The notes under the pieces were generated by a model. That model was not told where the DNA came from. It searched no databases and saw only the letters and a program-made list of their open reading frames with translations. From CALREJ01 sp035547395 (GTDB lineage: Bacteria; Patescibacteriota; Gracilibacteria; Peribacterales; Peribacteraceae): a DNA stretch of 64,000 nt. Shown here one piece after another: positions 56,835 to 64,000 of the stretch (its first letter is position 1; every line of letters begins with the position of its first letter). Both the position numbers and the translations under genes were made by a program. The stretch spans positions 1 to 64,000 of the forward strand of contig DASZVA010000016.1 of the NCBI GenBank assembly GCA_035547395.1, given 5' to 3'.

Positions 56835-56962
56835 GTAGCTCAGCTGGATTTTATTTTGCCTGCAAAATAAATCAGAAAATAATTGCGCTTCCCGCGGCAG
56901 CGATGGAAGAGGTCAGGGGTTCATGTCATCCTGAGCCTGTCGAAGGACCCTCAGCTCCACCA
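56835..56962 (+). pseudogene. Broken tRNA-Ala copy with two insertions
   Basis: GTAGCTCAGCTGG (56835-56847) is followed by a 55-nt foreign segment that opens with the hairpin ATTTTATTTTG-CCTG-CAAAATAAAT, again right after the D-loop GG. Then tRNA-Ala sequence resumes (ATGGAAGAGGTCAGGGGTTC), is broken in the T-loop by a REP (CATCCTGAGCCTGTCGAAGG) and ends with CCCTCAGCTCCACCA. The acceptor 5' strand is missing, so no functional tRNA is expected. Confidence 0.85.
56923..56948 (+). repeat. REP inserted in the T-loop of the broken tRNA-Ala
   Basis: TCATCCTGAGCCTGTCGAAG is a very common dispersed palindromic repeat of environmental bacteria; here it replaces the centre of the T-loop. Confidence 0.8.
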
Positions 56963-57003
56963 TAAAATTATCGTTGCGAACGACAGTGATTCATCCTGCT
57001 TTT

Positions 57004-60000
57004 TTAGAACAGCATTCTCTCAAGAGACCCGGAGTCGTAGACAGGATTGTTTACTCTGCTGACGGGCTGTCCGTTTTGGAAAACGATGATCACCGGGTAT
57101 CCGCCGACTGCATACTGAGCTTCGAGAGGCTTCAATGCAGTAGGCATACCCTGATACTGAGTTTCGAGATCCGCATTCATGATCCTGTTCGGATATTTTT
57201 GCGCGACGGTATTCATGGCCGGATACATCATCCTGCATGGTCCGCACCATCCGGTTCCGAATTTCACGATCACTTTCTCTTTCGACTGAATGAATTTTTG
57301 GAACTGCTCGATCGTCTGACATTCGATATAAGAATTCTCGGCGACTTTTTCAGGCTGCTTCGGTTGTATCGGCTGCTGAATGATCGGCTGTGGGGCCGCG
57401 TACGGAACCGCTTTCGGGGTCGCGGCCGGGCGCGTCTCCTGTTTGATCTGCACGACTGGCTGCGCAGGAGACGGTTTCTCCGGCATGGTTTTCAGCTGTT
57501 CGCGCATCGCGATCATTTCATCGGATGCGGGCAGCGGTTCAAGTTTGAATTTTTGCGCGTAGTCGCGCATCCAGAGATCCCAGTTATTCACCACCTTCAT
57601 CATGTACGCGTCATCGACCGCCGGATCTTCGTAGTGATCGACATACAGTCTCTTGTATTCGTTCATCTTGTCGGTGAATTCCCGGAACACATCGGAATTC
57701 TGCGCCTTGGCTTCCTTGTAGGCGTTCGACTTGTAGACATAGTTCAACGAATCGAACATCTGCATGGCGGGCAGCCACCATTTTTTCTGCTGATTTTCAA
57801 ATGTCTCTTTGGGGCCGACGCGCACGTCCGCCTCCGTTCTATCGAAGCGCGTGAACGATAACACGCCGTCAAATTTCGCCGTGATGCGCTGCATGCCGTT
57901 CACGGTTTGAATGTCGAACAGTTGCGTGAATTGATTGGATCCCACCTGCAGCGGCTGCATCAGCATGGTGCCGTTCTTGTCGCGCGCCGTGACCCAGTAG
58001 AACTGCCGTGTATCCACGTCGACCGTTGTCGTATTGAAGCGGCGGATTCCCGCGGGCAGTACTTCCGGATATTTCTTCATGCGTTCGCGCACGTTGGATT
58101 GATCGCTCAGCACGTCTCGCATCTGCGGAACACGGAAGTCCGTCAACTCAAACGGATCTTCCATTTCCGGCGTGTCGGATTGTGCGGATTTTGATCTGGA
58201 TTTTGCCTTGGGCGTCGATTCAACGGGAGACGCTTCCTCTCCCAAATCGACCACGATGTTTCCGTCCGTTTTTTTGGATCCGCGGGTCTTGGGTTTCTCC
58301 GCGATCATGCGCTTGGATTCGCCTTCGATAGTTTTTCCGGGATTGATCCAGAGCGCGAGTTCCGGGGGCAGACCGTTCATCGGCACGGGTTTGTTGTGCG
58401 ACTGCAGCATCCATTCGACCGCGTTCATCGTAATGCCGTTGGGCATGTAGACCTCGATCGTGCGACCCGTCAGTTCGTTGATCTTCTCTTTTGCCTTCTC
58501 GTCTCCGATTTGCTGCACGATGTGCAATTTATCTTCAAACGTGTTGAGCATCGCTTCGGTGACCTTGCGAGGCTTCTGATCGGTTCCCGTCGACGGCCGC
58601 ACGCGCGCCTGATCGAAGGAACTCGTGAGACGCTCGGCGATCGTCGCTTCGACCATGCCGGGCAGATCTCCGCGCATCTTCTCGAGACGCGCTACCTTGC
58701 GCAGTCCGTCCTGATATCTGTTCCAGCCGTCGTTATATTGCTGCTGACCGGCTGCGTATTTCGCTTCGCCCTGCACGACGGCGCGGTTGATCGCGCCCAT
58801 CGTGAGGAAATTCAGAAGCGGACGATTGTAGCGATATCCGCGCTGCAGCTGCTGGGCACCCTGATTCAGTTGCATCTGCCCCTGCTGCAGTTTCGCGGGA
58901 GCCGATCGTAACTCCGCCATCTGTTGTTCATATTCCGCGCGTTCCGCCGGCGAAAGCTGATTGAGAATGATGCGCAGTCCCTTGGCTTCTTCCGACCGCG
59001 GATCGATCTGCTGATCCTTCAAAATGCGCTCGTAGAGAGCAGCCGGTTCTTTGAAGAGAGACTCGCGCACGCTCTTTGAAATCGGACCGATATCCTCGCG
59101 GTTCAGACGGATGTCTTTGTCTTTCGGCGAGGCGCCGGCGAGTTCGGGCAGGTACGTCTTGATGTACAGAAGCGCGTCGAGCTGCTCCCGGGTCAGATCC
59201 GTGAACGCTTCTTTTTTCGACAGATCGATGACGCTCTTGCGCATGTCGACGTCGTTCATGTCTTTGTTGAAGTACGACGGGAGAACAATATTTGCACCCT
59301 GGGTCTTGATGGTCTTGGTCCAACTGCCGAAAATATTTTTACTGGTCGATGCGAGCTGTCCGTTCGCTTTTTCCTTCGCGAGCGCTTCGTCGTAGGCGTC
59401 GATCATCTGGTTCATTTCCCAGACGATCGTGCGCATCATCTTTTCATCTTTCACTTTCTGGTTGGGCGCGTACGTCTTGTAGACGTCGACGTACTGCGAC
59501 ACGGTGTTCTCGAAACGCTTGTAGACATCGGAGTCTTTGAGCACGTCGAATTCCTTGCGCATGGACGCGATGCGCCCCTCCTTGCCGAATATTTTTTCGG
59601 CGGTTTTGCGCCAGTCGAACGTCGCGATGTCCTCCAGGTGCGCGTCGAGATGTTCGACGGGCAATTGCTTCGTCTTGTCGCTCGGCTTCGGGAATTTTTC
59701 CTTCGCCGTTTCGTAGGTTTTCAGCGTCGCATTGAGTGCACTGATCGCACGGTTCATGTCGTCAACCGTCTTGCGATCCGTCGGCCAGCCCGTGCGGGAC
59801 GCTTCATAGTATTCCTGAATGTGCTGCCGGCAGTCCTGCTCGAACGCCTGCCACGGCGCGTATTCGCCGAAATTCTTGCGATCGGCATCGACGGTTTTTG
59901 CGTAGCGATCGAATGCCTTGTTGATGACGTCCTTGTATTCGTTCTCGCGTTCCTTGGTCCAGACGATGCGCGTCCCGGTTTGCTCCTTCGTCGCGCGTCG

Positions 60001-60840
60001 CTCGGCGGGAGGTGTATTTTGCACGACGGTTTCCGGCTGTCTCTTCGGCTGCACGGGTACATTCTTCGGAGCGGGCTTTGCAGCGGCGCGCGGCGCGGGA
60101 TTGGTTGCGATCTTTCTGCCGGTGTTCGATTGCGCAGCCGCGCGGCTGCCGAGAAGTTCGTGGATGTCGCTCATCGCATTCATCGCCGCCGCGAGCGTTT
60201 GCTGATCATTGTCGTTTGTCGCATTCAGTTTGGGCAAACTTAATTTCGACTGCACGCTGCGATAGATCTCCATCGCCGCCGTCGCCTTGTCCATCATGGC
60301 GCGAAGTTCCGCATCGTTCGGATGCGCTTCCAGCTCGCGCGTACAGACGACGTACTCGTTGATGACTTGTTTGAAGAACGCGATCTGTTTGTCCCATGCC
60401 TGACGGTCGATGAGTGTCGCCTGCGCCTCGAGCCGCGCCTGCTCCGTGGTGATCGCTTCAAGGGATTTTCTTTTTTGATCGATTTTGACTGTCATTCCAT
60501 CGATGCGGCGGATGCGTTCATCAAGTCTTTTTGAGAGTCCGTCATACGCATCTTTGGCACGGGCAAGTTTGGTCTGGATAGTATTGATTTGCTGCACCAA
60601 TCTTTCTTTATCATTCGTGGGTATGCGGATATCCGTCTTTTGAAATTCCCGCATTTCCTCTTCATATTGATGTATCGCCTGATTAATCAGATCCATGCGT
60701 TCTTTCTGCTGCTTCGCTTCGACTTTTTCCTGCTCCAGAAACATCTGATCTTCATCCACCCCGCGCTTCAGAGCTTTGTACAACTCTGACTCGGTCTGCT
60801 TTGGCTGCCGTTCCGGTCCGGATCGTTCGGGAGTGGGCAT
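57004..60840 (-). CDS. Giant coiled-coil protein with C-terminal thioredoxin domain
   Basis: 1278 residues. The start at 60840 (MPTPERSG) is set by the promoter: an upstream in-frame ATG (60864) would lie at the transcription start. A long Lys/Glu/Gln-rich coiled coil (about 10-200), a Pro/Ala linker, several helical regions and a second Pro-rich linker (about 1120-1160) lead to a thioredoxin fold (about 1170-1278) with active site WCGPC (Cys1199, Cys1202) and cis-Pro in GGYPVIIVF. No signal peptide, so a cytosolic reductase or tethering role is likelier than periplasmic. Rest of the protein unrecognised. Confidence 0.85.
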   Translation of the reverse strand: MPTPERSGPERQPKQTESELYKALKRGVDEDQMFLEQEKVEAKQQKERMDLINQAIHQYEEEMREFQKTDIRIPTNDKERLVQQINTIQTKLARAKDAYDGLSKRLDERIRRIDGMTVKIDQKRKSLEAITTEQARLEAQATLIDRQAWDKQIAFFKQVINEYVVCTRELEAHPNDAELRAMMDKATAAMEIYRSVQSKLSLPKLNATNDNDQQTLAAAMNAMSDIHELLGSRAAAQSNTGRKIATNPAPRAAAKPAPKNVPVQPKRQPETVVQNTPPAERRATKEQTGTRIVWTKERENEYKDVINKAFDRYAKTVDADRKNFGEYAPWQAFEQDCRQHIQEYYEASRTGWPTDRKTVDDMNRAISALNATLKTYETAKEKFPKPSDKTKQLPVEHLDAHLEDIATFDWRKTAEKIFGKEGRIASMRKEFDVLKDSDVYKRFENTVSQYVDVYKTYAPNQKVKDEKMMRTIVWEMNQMIDAYDEALAKEKANGQLASTSKNIFGSWTKTIKTQGANIVLPSYFNKDMNDVDMRKSVIDLSKKEAFTDLTREQLDALLYIKTYLPELAGASPKDKDIRLNREDIGPISKSVRESLFKEPAALYERILKDQQIDPRSEEAKGLRIILNQLSPAERAEYEQQMAELRSAPAKLQQGQMQLNQGAQQLQRGYRYNRPLLNFLTMGAINRAVVQGEAKYAAGQQQYNDGWNRYQDGLRKVARLEKMRGDLPGMVEATIAERLTSSFDQARVRPSTGTDQKPRKVTEAMLNTFEDKLHIVQQIGDEKAKEKINELTGRTIEVYMPNGITMNAVEWMLQSHNKPVPMNGLPPELALWINPGKTIEGESKRMIAEKPKTRGSKKTDGNIVVDLGEEASPVESTPKAKSRSKSAQSDTPEMEDPFELTDFRVPQMRDVLSDQSNVRERMKKYPEVLPAGIRRFNTTTVDVDTRQFYWVTARDKNGTMLMQPLQVGSNQFTQLFDIQTVNGMQRITAKFDGVLSFTRFDRTEADVRVGPKETFENQQKKWWLPAMQMFDSLNYVYKSNAYKEAKAQNSDVFREFTDKMNEYKRLYVDHYEDPAVDDAYMMKVVNNWDLWMRDYAQKFKLEPLPASDEMIAMREQLKTMPEKPSPAQPVVQIKQETRPAATPKAVPYAAPQPIIQQPIQPKQPEKVAENSYIECQTIEQFQKFIQSKEKVIVKFGTGWCGPCRMMYPAMNTVAQKYPNRIMNADLETQYQGMPTALKPLEAQYAVGGYPVIIVFQNGQPVSRVNNPVYDSGSLERMLF

Positions 60841-60867
60841 AGGAAGATATGTGTATGTTTTCATATA

Positions 60868-60896
60868 ATTATAGCATTTTTGGCCTTTATTGACAA
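60868..60896 (-). promoter_or_regulatory. Promoter of the coiled-coil/thioredoxin gene
   Basis: TTGTCA (60891-60896), 17 bp, TATAAT (60868-60873) on the minus strand; leader about 21 nt. Confidence 0.8.
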
Positions 60897-60901
60897 CAGT
60901 G

Positions 60902-60933
60902 AAAAAGGGGCTCGTACGCATAGTACGAACCCC
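60902..60933 (-). terminator. Terminator of the 62808-60958 operon
   Basis: GGGG-CTCGTAC (60907-60917) pairs with GTACGA-CCCC (60923-60933); five T follow on the minus strand. Confidence 0.85.
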
Positions 60934-60957
60934 AGGAAAGGGGGAAACGGGTTACTA

Positions 60958-61608
60958 CTACTGATAGCCGAAGGCCCGCGGGAACACCCGCCCCAGCAGT
61001 CTGCCGATAAGCGTTCGCGGCTGGGTTGCCGCATCCGCCATTTGCGCGTAAGCGAGAGCCTGCTGATTCTCCTGGCGCAGCTGATTCGCCAGGGTATACA
61101 GCTGGGCTTTCTCCTGCTCGGTCACGGCCAACTGCTTGGCCGCTTCCTCGAGCTTGAGGGCGAGCGTGTTGAGCTCCTGTCTCGTGACTCCCTGGCTGGA
61201 GAGAATCTTGGCGATGATGACATCCGTGTCATCCTGCCGTTTTTCGAGCTTATCCAGACGCTGGTCACCCTGATCCATCAGGGATTCGATGTTATCCGCG
61301 CGGTCGATGAGCACGTCGAGCGCGCTCTCCATCTTCCGCAGGTGTCCGAAGAGCTTGCGCTTCTCGGGCCCCGTCAGCGTGATGGGTTCATCGTCCGTGT
61401 CATACGCATCAGACGACATCCGCGGCGGCGCCTGCCGTTTCGGCCTGGACGATCGCGACGATTGGGGTCGGCTGCGCAAATCCCGTTCAGCGCTTTCCGG
61501 CATGGGCGGACCGATGCCTCCTCCCGGAACGGAAAGAAACTGCGGACCCGCCGCCTGCACCTGCGTTGCCGCAAGCACGAGCATGCAAAAAATCAGCGTG
61601 TTCTTCAT
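60958..61608 (-). CDS. Secreted coiled-coil protein
   Basis: 216 residues. Signal peptide MKNTLIFCMLVLAATQVQA, a Pro/Arg/Ser-rich linker, then a coiled coil (about 85-185: MESALDVLIDRADNIESL, LNTLALKLEEAAKQL) and a short basic tail. Second gene of an operon, 3 nt after the first. Probably works with the upstream secreted protein, since both have similar heptad-rich segments. Family not recognised. Confidence 0.75.
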   Translation of the reverse strand: MKNTLIFCMLVLAATQVQAAGPQFLSVPGGGIGPPMPESAERDLRSRPQSSRSSRPKRQAPPRMSSDAYDTDDEPITLTGPEKRKLFGHLRKMESALDVLIDRADNIESLMDQGDQRLDKLEKRQDDTDVIIAKILSSQGVTRQELNTLALKLEEAAKQLAVTEQEKAQLYTLANQLRQENQQALAYAQMADAATQPRTLIGRLLGRVFPRAFGYQ

Positions 61609-61611
61609 GAT

Positions 61612-62808
61612 CTATCGTCTCCTTTTTTTGAGATTGAGAGTGATGGGGCCCGGTATTTGATCCTCAGACGGATCAATTGTCGGCGACGGCGGAACTGAAT
61701 TCAGATCTTCATCATCCACAGCCGGCGGAACGGGCGGCGGAAGCTCCTCTTTCGTAAGTCCGGGATTTCGCGACAGTGCACCATTTTGCTGCGGAACAGC
61801 GCAGGTACCTTGCGGCATTGCACAGGTACGCGGAGCGGAGCATGCAGTCGGTGCCGCGCACGATGCCGCGGACTGCGGAACGCAGTACGGAGCGCAGTAG
61901 CTGCCTCCGCCGCCCCCGCCTAAAAAGATGAAGGACGGGAACGAGAAACTGCTTGCCGAAGCGGACGCGGATGCCGATGCAGACGCCGATGCTCCTCCAC
62001 CAAAGTGGTGATGATGCACAGGCGGCGGTCCCCACGGATTGCGTGATGGTCCGAAGGGATTAACGGATCCGCTGTGATGTGCCACCGGCGGACCAATCGC
62101 TCCACCATGAACTCCGTACGCAGGACCCATGGCATGCACGCCGTGAGCTCCCGCCGCGTGCCAAATACCACCTGACGCACCCATTGCGTGGTGCATTCCG
62201 TGGATACCAGTCCATGGACTGATGGACTGAATGGCGTGATGCGCGTGATGCGCGACGTGCGCATGTGCGACTGCCGACGCGCCCGCATGGGCGCCGCCGA
62301 TACCCGCACTTACACCGAATCCTATCCCGAGTCCCACCAGCAATCCGACGAAAAAATACCTTCGCTGGGATCGCCGGATGTTTCCCGGTAAGCGCTGCAA
62401 GATGCAGTTGGCCTGCTGGATGTAGCACAATGCTTCCTGCATCGTGCCGCGAATGACGACGAACTCGCCATTCACGACCTTAATCCTCGAGGCGAATTCC
62501 TCCATGAACATGCAGTATTGGCTGATTTCAGCCTGAAACTGCTCTTCATTTTGGAGAATCGTTCCGAGGATCTCCTGCTGCTTGTCCGTGCGCTCGTTGA
62601 GCGCGATCATCCGACCCAGCTGCACGCCGAGCCGGTACTTCTGGTTCTCCTGCCATTCATCAATATAGAAGATCTTGTCTTCGATCCTCTCCAGACCGGC
62701 GAACAGTTTCGCCTTGTCGTCCTCCTCTCCCGCCCGCACGACGTGCGGTGGGAAAAGGTTTGCGCACAAGGCGAGAATCGCCAAGTGCACTCCGAGTGTC
62801 CGTCTCAT
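61612..62808 (-). CDS. Secreted protein with His/Gly- and Ala-Ser-rich regions
   Basis: 398 residues from MRRTLGVH, 7 nt after GAGAGG. Signal peptide ending near HVVRAG, a helical domain with Cys residues (QYCMFMEEF, CYIQQANCIL), a hydrophobic segment (YFFVGLLVGLGIGFGV), then a low-complexity half: His/Gly/Ala (HAHVAHHAHHAI), alternating Ala-Ser, poly-Gly, a Cys/Pro segment (CAPYCVPQSAASC) and a KKRRR end. The composition suggests a surface or metal-binding structural protein; nothing more can be said. Confidence 0.75.
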   Translation of the reverse strand: MRRTLGVHLAILALCANLFPPHVVRAGEEDDKAKLFAGLERIEDKIFYIDEWQENQKYRLGVQLGRMIALNERTDKQQEILGTILQNEEQFQAEISQYCMFMEEFASRIKVVNGEFVVIRGTMQEALCYIQQANCILQRLPGNIRRSQRRYFFVGLLVGLGIGFGVSAGIGGAHAGASAVAHAHVAHHAHHAIQSISPWTGIHGMHHAMGASGGIWHAAGAHGVHAMGPAYGVHGGAIGPPVAHHSGSVNPFGPSRNPWGPPPVHHHHFGGGASASASASASASASSFSFPSFIFLGGGGGGSYCAPYCVPQSAASCAAPTACSAPRTCAMPQGTCAVPQQNGALSRNPGLTKEELPPPVPPAVDDEDLNSVPPSPTIDPSEDQIPGPITLNLKKRRR

Positions 62809-62841
62809 CTGCCACCTCTCTTCCTTTAGTAAAATTGTTTC

Positions 62842-62888
62842 CCCCATGACTTTCTGCAGACAAACAATGTCTGCAGGACATCATGGGG
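62842..62888. promoter_or_regulatory. Long imperfect hairpin upstream of the 62808 operon
   Basis: CCCCATGA + CTGCAGACA (62842-62862) pairs with TGTCTGCAG + TCATGGGG (62868-62888), loop 5 nt. It lies 34-80 bp before the start codon, so it is either an operator or a leader structure. Confidence 0.5.
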
Positions 62889-63147
62889 ATCGCGATGTTG
62901 TCAAAGAGCAAGTGCGCGATCCTGCCACTGTTTTATATTTTTGTCAAAAATCGACAACAAGCCTGATTTGCAAACCTCTCGGCTCGTTCAGGCAATATTT
63001 GTGAAAGATAATTGATTGATGACTTTTATAAATCAGTCATGTTTTTCTGACAGATAGACAGATCGACGAAATTTGACAAACATGAAAATACTATGTACGT
63101 TCGACAACTTTTTCTTCCTTTTGCCTCTCTTTTTTCCCTCCCTTCCT
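62889..63147. other. Divergent intergenic region
   Basis: AT-rich stretch with TTGTC/GACAA repeats around 62941-62955 that could hold the minus-strand promoter. No gene of its own is convincing. Confidence 0.4.
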
Positions 63148-64000
63148 ATGGTCAGGCTGTCCCGTTCCACCCTGCTTCCCGTGATCGTCTTTGCGATCGG
63201 AAGCATTATGCTGGCAGGCTTTGCGGTCTGGCAGTCGTCTCCGCAGGCACATGCGGAACAAACCGCGTCCGGTCCATACGGAAACCGTCCGGATACGGTC
63301 GACCTCAGCAATGCATATAACCCGCCGGCCGTCTACGTCGACGGTCAGGTGACGGTGCAGAGAGACGGACGCATGCTGACCGGCACGTTCCCGGTTCTCA
63401 ATAATGACAGCGATATTCTGGGCGATCTCCAGTATCGCATCGAAGTGTACGGAGACATGAAGGGACAGGAAGGCAGCGGCGATCCGCAGGTGCTGCTCGC
63501 TCGCTCGCAGGCATTCGATCTGCCGTCGCTCCTGCCGCAGGAGAGCAAGCAGATTTCCTATTCCTATGACATGCCGGATCTGCCGAATGGCGCATACGTG
63601 GTGCAGGTGCAGATTCTGCACGCACGCGGACGCGAACTGGGCTGGGGCCGCGCAACGTTCGAAGTGCAAGACGGGACGGATTCCTTCGCGCATTTCTACA
63701 GCAGCAACATCATCCTGCCGGAATTTCAGAATCAGGAAGTGGAGGGCATCTCGGGACCGAACGTGAACGGAGGCAGCACGTTTTCCATCGAGGCGAATGC
63801 CGTGAACGTCACCGATCACGCGGTGACGGGACGGCCGGTGCTCGACATCTATTCCTTCGATGAATCGCGTCAGAAGATCGGCCAACTCGTCTTTGATCCG
63901 ATCACGCTGCAACCGGGCGAAGAGAAGAAAGTCATTTTCCCGGTCACGGCGCAGAACGCCGCCGGCATCTACGTCGGCGATCTCACGCTGCAGAAAAATG
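63148..64000 (+). CDS. Secreted beta-rich protein (3' end missing)
   Basis: 284 codons present, running off the right edge. Signal peptide/anchor (LPVIVFAIGSIMLAGFAV, cleavage near AHA), then beta-sandwich repeats with wording of transglutaminase/CARDB-like or macroglobulin-like domains (YDMPDLPNGAYVVQVQIL, LQPGEEKKVIFPV). It resembles other exported Ig-like proteins of this genome type. Upstream sequence is pyrimidine-rich and lacks a Shine-Dalgarno site. Confidence 0.8.
   Translation, partial: MVRLSRSTLLPVIVFAIGSIMLAGFAVWQSSPQAHAEQTASGPYGNRPDTVDLSNAYNPPAVYVDGQVTVQRDGRMLTGTFPVLNNDSDILGDLQYRIEVYGDMKGQEGSGDPQVLLARSQAFDLPSLLPQESKQISYSYDMPDLPNGAYVVQVQILHARGRELGWGRATFEVQDGTDSFAHFYSSNIILPEFQNQEVEGISGPNVNGGSTFSIEANAVNVTDHAVTGRPVLDIYSFDESRQKIGQLVFDPITLQPGEEKKVIFPVTAQNAAGIYVGDLTLQKN

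Overview
This 64 kb window looks like a chromosome segment of a Candidate Phyla Radiation (Patescibacteria) bacterium, most likely of the Peregrinibacteria/Peribacteria type. That placement is an inference. It rests on compact single-copy housekeeping genes in a scrambled order, standard UGA stops, large Ser/Cys-rich surface proteins with SSAASS-like linkers, pairs of VirB2-like multi-TM proteins, S23/IVP-type four-helix-bundle genes, very few Shine-Dalgarno sites and many leaderless promoters.

Layout. 1-3.4 kb: an incomplete secreted LamG protein and a small membrane protein. 3.9-12.5 kb: a str-like block on the minus strand (rpoC, rpsL, rpsG, then fusA), without rpoB beside rpoC. 12.5-17.3 kb and 22.1-28.6 kb: unrecognised large proteins, four of which share an N-terminal R-E-x-R element. 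One is a caspase/legumain-like (clan CD) peptidase with an EF-hand, divergent from an SPFH membrane protein. Two start with small paralogous genes overlapping the large gene by ATGA. 17.4-22.1 kb: lipoprotein, zinc ribbon, four-helix-bundle cassette, flavin reductase, carA and a strongly expressed membrane protein. 28.7-41.2 kb: a lamin-tail/nuclease surface protein, rny and two giant paralogous surface proteins. 41.2-49.0 kb: mutY-like gene, ABC exporter, tuf-rpsJ, a second four-helix-bundle cassette, rnc, nusB, a bL32-like gene and a Bax-inhibitor protein. 49.2-56.3 kb: two VirB2-like proteins, phosphohexomutase, small proteins, asparaginase family, an apparent 346-nt orphan RNA, gmk, DUF389 and VKOR. 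56.4-57.0 kb: tRNA-Arg and tRNA-Ala with duplicated 5' pieces and a broken tRNA-Ala. 57.0-64.0 kb: a 1278-residue coiled-coil/thioredoxin protein, a secreted two-gene operon and the start of another secreted protein.

The genes fall into three groups: translation and transcription core; cell envelope (surface proteins, pilin-like proteins, exporter, disulfide chemistry by VKOR and perhaps the thioredoxin protein); and an unexplained set of coiled-coil proteins linked by N-terminal motif, gene pairing and neighbourhood.

Non-coding structure is unusually rich. Short iterated repeats, usually as inverted pairs, sit between genes, touch stop codons, flank both four-helix-bundle genes and even lie in frame inside carA and the mutY-like gene. 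Two tRNA genes carry about 80-bp insertions bounded by 25-26 bp direct repeats ending in the D-loop GG. The 3' end of rpsG is present twice with identical protein but recoded DNA.
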